From contig CM041200.1 in assembly GCA_023078555.1 (NCBI GenBank), positions 2,488,001 through 2,552,000 of the forward strand: a stretch of DNA of 64,000 bases. The letters run 5' to 3'. The notes beneath the pieces were generated by a model that was not told where the DNA came from, ran no database searches, and was given only the letters and a program-made list of their open reading frames with translations. Below are positions 13,424 through 23,143 of this stretch, one piece after another (position 1 is the stretch's first letter; each line of letters opens with the position of its first letter). A program made the position numbers and the translations under genes. The stretch comes from Ulva prolifera (lineage: Eukaryota; Chlorophyta; Ulvophyceae; Ulvales; Ulvaceae).

Positions 13424-13660
13424 CTACTTGCCCTCACCAGCAGCTTCGTGCTTGACGGTCGAGTCAATCCTGTGCTCGAAGAAGCGCTGCAGGTTCAACC
13501 ACCTACACATCTGTTGCAGCAGATGTTGGCGGTCATGCTCGCGACCACAGCGCTCGCCAATTGCTGTCACAGTCACCAGCGCCGCGTCGTCCGCAGGATC
13601 TGGCTGTCGTCGAAGTGCAGCTGGGTCGTTAGAATCGGTGACTTCGCCGACTTGCATGCA
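13424..13660 (-). CDS. Possible exon of an unidentified gene
   Basis: On the minus strand, an open frame of about 75 residues runs through VGEVTDSNDPAALRRQ to HRIDSTVKHEAA and ends at a plausible donor (GTGAGG). Codon content looks coding-like, with charged residues and few cysteines, unlike surrounding frames. I cannot join it to neighbouring exons or name the protein. It lies about 300 bp upstream of the YAK1-like gene, in the opposite orientation. Confidence 0.25.
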   Translation of the reverse strand, partial: CMQVGEVTDSNDPAALRRQPDPADDAALVTVTAIGERCGREHDRQHLLQQMCRWLNLQRFFEHRIDSTVKHEAAGEGK

Positions 13661-13953
13661 TGCAAAAATTATGAATTGACGCTGCCCATGCGCTTGTACG
13701 AAAGCTGCGCTACCAAAGTGCGCTGAGCACAATGCTGTTTCTTCAGCATTGCGACGGTTGATCAGCCGTCTGTTCAACCTGCGTATGCATCTATGTAGCG
13801 TCGGCAGCGTATCCGCGTGCATGACACACGTCCAGTATGGGGCTATGTTGGAGCTGAGCACGCAAATGTCTTCGTGCGAGCACAGATGAAGTAAGTTTTG
13901 ATTATAGAGGCCGATCCAGCGAGACGCCCCTGTTGAGATCAAGCCTTCGCGAG

Positions 13954-16900
13954 ATGATGGGCAGGAAGAAGCTATCGAGTGGCGAGGCGCATCCTGACCA
14001 TAATGCAGGCAGGGACACAGCTGAAAATGACCTTGTCATGTATGAAGGAGATGTGCTGGAGAATCATGCACGATACATGAGGTGCGCGCTTCCATTCGCT
14101 GCGCCAGCGTTGCGCACCCGGTCAGCGTGCTCAGTTTCAGCCGCGCAACGCTGCGCAGCGAACGCCGCTTGCATTGAACCTGAACACTAGATACTACTGG
14201 AGAGGGCATGTGTCAACACCGTTCATTCGTGCTGCGTTGTTCGGCTCTGGTCTTGTCCATGAGGCGTCCTTGCTACGGCTGCGCCAATTCGGCATACATA
14301 AGCACAACGTATCTATCTGCTGCATCGTTTTTTGGTCATTTCGCAGTGGTTATGTCAACGCAGCTTGCATCATACCGCTGTCTTCCATGTCGCGAAAGGC
14401 TCGCGTCACATATGACCTGCGCAGCTCTTTGAAGCCCCCAGCCTCGCTCAGTCCACTGAGTGGTCACCAGTCATGATTGCAAAGTCGCTGGCTGGCAGTA
14501 GGACGGTCGCGTACCTAGTAGCATTTTGACTGAGGACGCCTGCGTGCATGCGGAGCTGTAGACCGCCCCGTGCAGCAGGAACATACACTAGTGGCCGCCT
14601 GTTTTCGTGTCTGCTTTCGCTTACGTCGCGATGAGCTTTGCGTCGAGACTGCAGATACCAAGCTACCTCCTGCGTCACGTCGACAATTCGGAAATCAAGC
14701 AGCCGGGGAAAGCATGCGACTTTGCACGCGTTGTCATGCTTGCCCTGTGGCTATTTGGCTGCGTATGTAGCGATAAGCGGGTCCGGGTAGACATCGGAGG
14801 TTATGTGCCACTGCCACTCTCAGTGGAGATCCAACGTGCCGCGAGATAAGCCAAAGCAGCATGACCAAACATCCGATGCCGGCGCGGACCTCAGGCCGAC
14901 ATGTACCGTAGCCTAATGTTGTGTCTGTCATGTCAGGTATCGCGTCCAGTCCCTCCTTGGCAGTGGCACGTTCGGCCAGGTCGTCCTGTGCACCTGCATC
15001 GAGACCGGCGAAGAGGTGGCCGTGAAGGTGATCAAGAACCAACAGGCGTACTACAACCAGGCCCTGTTCGAGGCACACGTTCTGAAGCTCCTGAACGACA
15101 AGTTTGATCCCGACGGGGACAAGCACGTCGTCCGGATGTTGGAGAACTTTGTGCATGCCAAGCACCTGTGCATCGTGTTTGAGCGCCTGCACGCCAATCT
15201 GTACGAAGTCCTGAAGTTTAACGGCTACAACGGCCTCTCCCTCAATCTGGTCTGCATCATCACGAAGCAGGTACGCCCCACTCCCCAGAGCCTGCCCTGG
15301 TGGCAGAGGTGCCGTTCCAGCTCACCTAGCTGCTGGGTCTACTTCCCCTAAGCCACAGAAGGCCGCAAGGGGCAAATGGTGCACTGGCAGCTGGCAGTTG
15401 CTCCACTTGCAGCTGCCAACTGCTGCACTCACAGCCACTGACAGCCACCTTGCTGCAGATCCTGGAGTGCCTGTGCGAGACCCGCAAGGCCAACATCATC
15501 CATTGCGACCTCAAGCCCGAGAATGTGCTGCTCGAGAGCGCCGTCGGCACGCGATGTAAAGTCATCGACTTTGGCTCTGCGTGCTTCGAGGAGCGCACTG
15601 TGTACTCCTACATCCAGTCCCGCTTCTACCGCTCCCCGGAGGTCCTCCTCGGGGCCAGCCGCTACACCTCCCGCGTCGACATGTGGTCCCTCGGCTGCCT
15701 CGCAGCAGAGCTCTTTCTCGGCCTGCCCCTCTACCCCGGCGTCTCAGACTATGACATGCTGCGCCGGATCACCGAGTCCGTGGGGGCGCCGGCGCCGGAG
15801 TTCCTCCGCTCCTGCAAGCTCGCGAACCAGTTCTTCACACTGCAGCCGCCGACGGCCTCGCGGCCGGCCGCCGTGCGCCTGATGACTGCCGCAGAGTACC
15901 ATGCGACGACCGGCAAGGCAGCAGACGTCGGGCGGCTGTACTTCCGGCACCTCTCCGCCCTGCCCTTCGGGGCTGACGTCACGCTGACGGACGTCATCAT
16001 GCGCTACCCCCTCGATGCGAGCGCGTCGCGCGCTGACGCCTCTGTCGAGCGAACCCGCCGCTACTGTTTCCTGAAGTTTTTGCAGGTGCGCGCACGTGGC
16101 CGCCTGCGCCACCCCCTAGCTCCTGCAGTGTGAAGTTTCAGCAACAAGCCCCTGTCTACGTCGGCATTGCGTGCTTTGCGGTGCAGAATGTCTGTGTGTA
16201 GGTGCCTGCTCTTGGTGAAGCACACTGGCATCCGTGGTTGTGCAAGTCTGGCTGGCAGGGACACAAGTGCGCGTGTGTGCGTTGCAGGGGATCCTGCAGA
16301 CAGACCCGGCGCGGCGGTGGACGCCATGGCAGGCGCTGCAGCACCCCTTTATCACCGACGAGCCCTTCATGGACAACTTTGTGCCGCCGGAGGAGCCCCC
16401 GGAGGTGCGGCCGATGCTGCGCCATGCGTCCATGCCGCGCGCCGTGCCGTCGAGTGCCCGGCGCGCCGCCGCCGGCCACGTCAGCTCTGCGCAGCACACC
16501 GCGGCCTCGCCGCAGGGCCTCTCGCCCTATCAGCACGTCCAGGTCAGCCCGTTCCAGGGGGCGGCAGCGACAAACGCCGCGTTTGCCATGTCCGTGAATG
16601 GCAGCGACTCGCTGCCCCGTGCATACCTCGCCGACGGCCGTGGCTATGGCAGCGACTCCGGGGGCCTGATGGACCGCTCCGGCACCATCCCGGCGTCAGC
16701 ATTCCCGATGCTCGGCTCCTCCGTGGGTCTTGGCAACACCTCCACACTCTCGATGTTCCAGGTACATCCCTCTGTGACCTGGGTGTACTCAGGCAGCGCT
16801 CATGTGGTCGAATGCGCTTCGCTGGGCCTGTACTGAGACGCTGCGTGGGTGGGTGCAGGGGGACTCGTCATCGCTGTCGGGGTCGATGATGAACAACAGC

Positions 16901-17881
16901 TCCCCGCTGGCGCAGGCCCGCCGACGGGAGCTTGTGGGCGCGCACGCCAACGCCTCGCGCGGCCGTCGCTCCTCCCTCAACCACTCCTCCTGCGAGGCCA
17001 TGTCCGCGCTCAGCCCGCGCCTCGATGGCGCTGCGATGCGCCATGCGCAGGCGCACGCCATGCACGCCGCCGGCGCGCAGCACGCCGCACACGGCACGCC
17101 GCAGATGAGCATGTCGCAGGGCGTGTTCGTGGCGCAGCCGCCGGGCACCGATGTGCTCTGGTCGGGCTCTATGTCTGGCACGATGACGGAGAGCGCCGAT
17201 GGGTCGGCGCTGCTGAGCGCGGAGGGCGGACAGCATGTGTTCCGGGGGGAGCACGGCCGTCGTGGGCAGCGGCACAGCAGCAGCACAGCAGACGTGTACG
17301 GCCGTTCAGCACAGGTCGCGGTGGCCGCGGTGCCGGACCAGCGCCCGCCGCGGCAGAGTGAGTCGTGGGACCCGTTCTTCCGAGAGTCGGATGCGGAGCT
17401 GCTGAGTGACGGCGACCGCACGCAGGGGAACGGCTCGGGGCACATGATGAGCGATGGCAGCCCGGTGGTGTCGGGAGGGCTGCAGCACATGTACCGCTAC
17501 CTAGACGGGGACGAGGGGGCGCGAGGGGCGGAGCCGCGGACGGCGTTCATGTCGTGCGCGCCGCGCTGGCAGCGACAAAGTGCGCTGACCATGCCGGCCC
17601 GCATCGGCGAGGACGGCAGCATGGACAGCAGCGGCGCGGTCTCTGAAGCGTCCGGGCCGCGCACTCGGCGGCCCTGCCTGTCTGTGCCGGGGTCTTCGAT
17701 GGGGGGTGACCGGTGGGGGAACGCGGGGCTGCAGGGTGTCCCGGGGTGGGGCAACGTGGAGGACGTGTCAGAGGAGCTACCCAACGACGCCACCGTGAGC
17801 CGGAATATTGGCGGGGGGGACGCGTTCATGGACAGCTTGCTGCTGCTGCCGGACGGCACCAACTCGCGTGCGCTGCGCTGA
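13954..17881 (+). CDS. YAK1: YAK1-type DYRK dual-specificity protein kinase
   Basis: Exons 13954-14081, 14937-15270, 15459-16085, 16288-16761 and 16859-17881 join in phase to about 861 residues. A short N-terminal segment (NDLVMYEGDVL) matches the box that precedes the kinase domain in YAK1 and other DYRKs. The kinase domain spans about residues 44-391: glycine loop GSGTFGQV, AVKVIK lysine, catalytic loop HCDLKPEN (169-176), DFG (191-193), and the DYRK activation-loop signature YSY (203, 205), whose second tyrosine is normally autophosphorylated during translation. The FGSACFEERTVYSYIQSRFY stretch is closer to YAK1 than to DYRK1. Residues 392-861 form a low-complexity tail rich in Ser, Gly, Met and His without a known domain. 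In plants, fungi and green algae YAK1 links nutrient and TOR signalling to growth arrest; that role here is inferred. The start is the first ATG in the first exon. Confidence 0.93.
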
Positions 17882-18657
17882 CGTGCGCCGCGTACGGGCG
17901 TCGTCCGTCTGAACTGCCTGTCTTTTGTGCGACAGGGCATGTGTGCTTTGGCATAGCGGCAGCACGAGAGCCTGCGCATGGCGTGGTGCTGCTGTGTCGA
18001 GGCAGGGAAGCCATGAAGCAGCGGGCATGTTGTTGATGGTCGGGCATCGGCCCTCGCCACATCACTGCGTGGGTGGGCACAGAGCAGGAGCTGGACGTAA
18101 GCAGGTGGGATCCGGAGTGATGCGTGGGGCGTCACAGTGGGAAGGCCATGACTCGCTAGTCGAAGCATGCGTGACAAGCAGTTGGCTCGTAGGGCTGCTG
18201 CAAATGATGTGACTTGTGGGATTGCTGTTGGAAGGGGAATGCGTGCGCCAACGCCGACGCCCGGACGGCCTGGCACCTTGTGTCACTGGGGGAGGCGGCC
18301 GGTTTGCAGGGCGTTTCAGGGCATGTGGAATGACGCTGAGGCATGCTGACATGTGTTCGGGAATGCTGCTGCTGTAACGTGACAAATTGTCTGGGATTCC
18401 TGCATCTGCTGGCCTATGCTGACGTCTGACACAGACTTGCCATTCTTGCCCGGATCACGGTGCATGCTGCGACCTGATCACTGTGCGCATCGCACTGAAA
18501 GGCACTACTTCTTGATTGACTTGTTGTCAACTGGGCAAACGCATTTGCCAAGCCACACCGCACAACTGTTGCATGCACTGCAGTTTGCAGCCCACACTGT
18601 GCAGCATCACCCAGACCGCAGGCATGTCGACACCACTGTACAACCACGACCCTCTTC
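17882..18657. other. Intergenic region between convergent genes
   Basis: About 780 bp separate the ends of the YAK1-like gene (+) and the SCCPDH-like gene (-). I see no coding signature, only 3' flanking sequence, including a TGTAA at 18373. Confidence 0.6.
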
Positions 18658-20944
18658 TCAGGCCACATCTTTGCATGACACGGTCACCCCGGCGGCATGT
18701 AGCCGCTCCACATACGAGTCGCCGTGCAACAGCAGCAGCTGTCCAGGGGTGACGACGCCCCCAGCCGCACCGATCGCCTCGCAGATGGCTGCCCGATTGT
18801 TCGCCACCTCCAACGCGGCCTCCACCAGCACGATGGGGGTCGCGACGTAGCCTGGCTCCGGCCCAGCCACTGTCACGACGACCTGCATGCACGCTGCCAC
18901 ATCAGGCCATGCTCGTCACAAGCTGCCATGGCATGCGGTTGAGCACCACGACAGCAGGGGAAGCGCACAGACGGGGATGTGGCGGGGGTCTGCGTGGCGG
19001 CGTCAAGGGCGTAGCCGAAGTGTTGCATGCGGAACGACGTGCCGGCGAGCTGCTGCTCCGTCGGGCCGTCGTGGCTGAAGCTGCCGAGCGTGAAGAGGCC
19101 CGGGCAGCGCAGCAGCGCCGCGGCGCCGGCCGCAGAGCGGGCGAGCCATTGCAGCACCGCGCCGCAGGCCATGAACAGCGCGAGGTTGACGCGGCTGCGT
19201 ATCACGAATGACGCGAGGTAGTGCGCCACGGGCAGCCCGGCGGCGCTCCGTGCAGACATCGTGCGCCGCACCACCGATGCGTCCGCGCCTGCACGCCATT
19301 TCGCCCTGATGCTGGCGCCCCGCTCAGCGCACGGCATGCTCATGCTCGAGCAGCATGCAAGCCAGTCGCCAAAGACGAGCTTACACGGCTGCCGGCAAGG
19401 GGGTGAAGGGGGTGAAGTAATCTGCAGGGCCGGTGTGGCATGGAGCTGCAGGGGCGCGCCTGGGAACGGCAGCGCCCAGCCTTTCACGAGTTCAGACCAA
19501 GTGCAGGGCTGTGGCTTGCGGGGCTTCGGGCCATCGATGGTGGCGGGGGTGTTGAGGCTGGCCGCGCGCGCAGCCTGGCGCACCTGCTGCAGGCTGCTGA
19601 TGCTCTGGAAGCCGTACACGGCTGACTCACTGCACGGCCAGCGCTCAGGTCTACTTGGAGTCATCTCGCCGGCAGCTGCAGAGCACGGGCACGCCCCGCC
19701 GCAGCAGTTCGACTCAGTGTACTGGGCAACACAAGTCTGTGCGCATGGGCAGAGGCATCGCCGTGAGCACCTAGGCTGTCCTGCATGACAGGGCTTGGCA
19801 GCTACACTCCACAGAGGCTTCTCCACCGCACGGGTTGATCCATGGCAGGTCATCTGTGATTGCAGTCTTGTTGAAGCGGGCAGAGCGCCGGCAGGAGCAA
19901 TGGGAAGCATACAACGTTGCGTAGTGGCCGCATGCGCCTGCAGGGCCCCAGTCCAGGAGCAGGTAGGAGTCCACAGTGTGAGGGGTGAGCCCCTTGCGGG
20001 CCATGGCCTGCACAGCCTTCGCAGATCCTACGTCTGCAGGGACGCAGTCAAACCCAACTGCTGACGCAACGAGGCACCCAGCTTCCCGGGCAGGAGCATC
20101 ATATTTGAGCTGCATGCGCTCTATGAATTCTGCATGCAAGCGACGACTCTTGTGCCTGTCGATTTTGAGAGTTTCTTGCAGGCAAGCTGCCGTGCAAGCT
20201 GCGGTGTTTTGTTGATGTGATGCCCGCTTGCGTGCATGCTTGTGACGGGTGCCACGGTACGATCGCCAGCTGGAGCTCGCTGTTGCAGCCAAGCCTTGCT
20301 GGGTACACTGGACGATTATGCACGCATACCTGGTTCTCCACACACGTCCAGATAATCGGTAGCCGTAGCTATGCAGGCCTGGACGACGGGCTCTCCATAG
20401 TGGCGATACGGACCCACACAATTAATCAGCATCTTGGTCCGACATGCCACCCCGAGAAGAGAGGCGGGCTTGCCACAATCCACTTCATGTATAATTATGA
20501 TCTCGCTGCCAGATGAACCGAATTCGTCCACAGTCTCCGTCAGCTTGGTTTTGGAGCGCCCCGCAACACCGATTTTCCTGCACATTCAGGCGTGAAGCGC
20601 ATCGGTGGCGGGCCGTGGGCACGTCACACAACTCAAGAGACGCGCTACAGGTGTTGGCAGGTCGTCTTAGTTGCAGCAGAGCTCACAGTCTGCCCACAGG
20701 TGCTGTTCCCGGAGCTCGTGACGCAGCAGGTGATAAAGTGTTCAACAGCATGGCAACAGAAGTTTATAGCAAGCAATTAAATTGGAAAACACGAGTTCAC
20801 ATCAAAGTGAACAATTTATCGCTTCGTGTCCCGTGACCGCGCACACCTGCCGTGATTGCGAACGGAACATAGGTAGCGCAGAACACGCGCGCCTGTGAAC
20901 CCGGAGGCCCCAAAAATGATCAAATCAAACTCTCTTTGTGCCAT
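18658..20944 (-). CDS. SCCPDH: Saccharopine dehydrogenase-like oxidoreductase (SCCPDH type)
   Basis: Six exons on the minus strand join in phase: 20847-20944, 20330-20577, 19913-20129, 19460-19629, 18969-19288 and 18658-18882, about 425 residues, close to the 429 of human SCCPDH. The first exon carries the Rossmann NAD(P)-binding motif FGASGFTG right after the start (MAQREFDLIIFGASGFTG). Family landmarks follow in order: VAGRS, INCVGPYRHYGEPVVQAC, MQLKYDAPAREAG, VGFDCVPADVG, ESAVYGF, ASVVRRT, and near the end GPEPGYVATPI and GGVVTPG. This family is named after saccharopine dehydrogenase but is not shown to perform lysine degradation; animal members associate with lipid droplets or mitochondria, and function is uncertain. 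Odd point: the intron at 19289-19459 uses a GC donor (CCAG/GCGCGC), required to keep the ALPFPGADASVVRRT match. Confidence 0.93.
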
Positions 20945-21230
20945 GTTCGGAAGAAATTAGCCGGCTATATCAAACCCTTTGAAGCATAATGGTTGAATCA
21001 GCTGGCCCCGTGCCTCCAGACCCCATGTTCCGCCATATGCAGGTGTTGACAAGCGTGATGCTTGTCGTGCTGTATTGGCCACATGCTCATATGGGTGCAC
21101 TGCTGCTGGCCAACAAACGTCCGCGGCCGCATGTCGGCAGGTCTAGGTTTATATACGTACGCGTCTTGCAATCATGCATGTTGCTTAGCAAGTGCTTCAG
21201 GCGACCGAACGAGTCCTGCAGGGAGCCTGT

Positions 21231-22816
21231 TCAAAGCACATTCCACAAAGTCTTCAGCGTGACGTCCTGTGGCATGGCCTCCACTGTCAGACCTATGCTC
21301 TCATCAAACACAGGCTCTCCAGCACCAGATGGATCTGCAGCGTAGTATGCCGCCAGTCCATCGCCTGGAAGTGCATCTTCTTGCTGTGGAGCCCTGCATG
21401 AGACTGTTTATAAAGCGATGTCCCCTGCACGTTGATAGTTCTGGTCCATTCAGTCGATGCCGTGTCCAAATTGATAGCCGTCATGTCCAACACTGCCGGC
21501 AGAAAGCGGAAGCAGCTGTCAACCACAGCTCCACCATGATGGCCCAGCAACAAAGCAAACATCTGTGCCGAGCGATAGCGTACTCGTCCACGGTGTCAAA
21601 CATCTCCATATCAGCTTCATCGGCAATTTGCGGGTCTGTAATCCTCTCAACGCATATGCCGAAATCCGGCTGAGCCCTGAAGCTGCGCAACAGATTCTGT
21701 ATGCACTTCAGCACCTCATCCATCCTGGCAGCTGGATTGATCTGGAAACCCAGCAGAAACCGCTGCGGCTGGGAGAAAGTCTCCACGACCAACACCGTGC
21801 CAAATTTTGTCTGTTGTGACCGTGTGTCCTTTACCTGAATTGGAACCAGGCTCATAGTAAGCTGCACGATTTTGCAGCAACAATGACCATGCAACTATTG
21901 AGGCCCAATGCAAAGCATGCCTGGAGGTACGGGACCGAGCAGTTGTAGTTGTCCTGCAGCTGCGCTGCCCACGCGACTCGAAGTGATGTGACCCACAGTG
22001 TGCCCAGCTGTCCGTGGTCTTTGCTCAGGTTCATGACGCCAGGAATGGTCTCATATATCTCTTCGCCCTCCATCAGACTCAGGAACTTGCCATGGTCTTG
22101 TGATGGATCGGTCAGATTCGCTGGCATGCCAATGGATGCTTGAGTGCTGGGAGCCACATGTCAGAGAGCTGTGAAGGAAGTGATTGAGAGCGGTGATCAT
22201 TACATGCGAATGCACATACAGGCACCTAGTACGCGAACCTCGCATGCGAACCTCCCTGACTTTTTGTGTTGCATTGAATTCTCGTATCAGCAGATCCACT
22301 GTTTGAAGCAGCTCATGGGACTTGGCACGTGATCTTGGGGTGAATATGAATTCAAACTTGGTGGTCTTAAAGTGTGAAAGAACGTGCAAGGGTGGGACAT
22401 CTGTACGACGCAATTGACTGAGCCCATTGCGGTTGGTGCCAGTAGCGCAGCAACGCAAGTACTTGTTCATACCAGAGCGCAGTTTGTTGCTGACATCTAG
22501 CTTCTGTACTGTTTGTAGACCAATGCTCAAGTTGACATGCTTTGTGCTGGAGCTAAACCACATGACTCTCAGTGTGGTAATCAAGAGTCTGCCTCGTTCG
22601 TACTTTCCTGCTTTTGTATCTTCAACATCATACTGCAAGTTGAAAGCTGTTGGGAGCTGAATTCTATCAGAGCATAGAGGCCTCTCCTGAGCTTACCATG
22701 TCCAGCACCACAGCTTCGCCAGGAATGGGTTTCAGAGAGGCTACACTCTGGTCAAACAAAACTTCTCTATAAACGTTCACTTGGGTGTACGTTCGTCTGG
22801 ATAACAACTTCTGCAT
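21231..22816 (-). CDS. BBS5: BBS5, BBSome subunit
   Basis: Six exons on the minus strand: 22697-22816, 22473-22632, 22239-22400, 21921-22120, 21584-21834 and 21231-21393, about 351 residues (human BBS5 has 341). Two PH-like (DM16) repeats are visible: the first around GEAVVLDM, DVEDTKAGKYERGRLLITTL and TTKFEFIFTPRS; the second around EEIYETIPGVMNLSKDHGQL, GTLWVTSLRVAW, NCSVPYLQ and RFLLGFQINP. The C-terminus AAYYAAD, EPVFDESIGL, TLKTLWNVL matches the family end. BBS5 is a phosphoinositide-binding subunit of the BBSome, the coat that moves membrane proteins in and out of cilia, so the organism very probably builds cilia. The intron at 21835-21920 has a GC donor (CAG/GCATGC). The third exon's 3' border is the least certain (GTTCGC donor chosen; GTGCCT just downstream is possible). 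Confidence 0.94.
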
Positions 22817-23143
22817 TGCAAGGGACACTGGTTATCGGAGACGAAAGATTGCAAGCTGAGAAAATGTGATCTTCAGTACCAATTGGAGATGCTCACGAGG
22901 GTACATAGCGTAAAGGATAGCCTGCTCTTTGATCGCTTCTCTGACGCCTGCTGCCTACAGCGACTCTCGACCGAGGGGCCATGCATTGGCACTGTCGCCA
23001 CTGTCTGGCTCTTGCGGGCACGTACGCAGCCCAGACACAGAAACAGGACTCACGAGGATCGATAGATTCGATACGATTGTTTTGTGTTTGCTCGGAGCGC
23101 GTTTGCGTGAGAATTTGGCTGACATGGTTAAGGCATTCTCGAC
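22817..23143. promoter_or_regulatory. Divergent intergenic region, BBS5 and deaminase-like gene
   Basis: These 327 bp lie between the start codons of BBS5 (leftward) and the cytosine-deaminase-like gene (rightward) and must contain both promoters and 5' leaders. I see no clear TATA box or ciliary-gene X-box. Confidence 0.5.

Larger units (their letters stand above)
4704..13953. other. 9 kb without a recognised gene
   Basis: No stretch on either strand gives a protein I recognise. The region holds long homopolymer runs, short tandem duplications, a 16-bp perfect hairpin and clusters of palindromes, listed separately. The best coding-like signal is on the minus strand near 13424-13660. The long separation of the flanking genes is unusual for this otherwise compact window, so small-exon genes or non-coding RNAs may be missed. 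Confidence 0.5.

Noticed and set aside
15271..15458. Retained-intron reading of the YAK1 second intron
   Set aside because: The frame hits a stop and interrupts the kinase domain between LNLVCIITKQ and ILECLCE, which are adjacent in the family.
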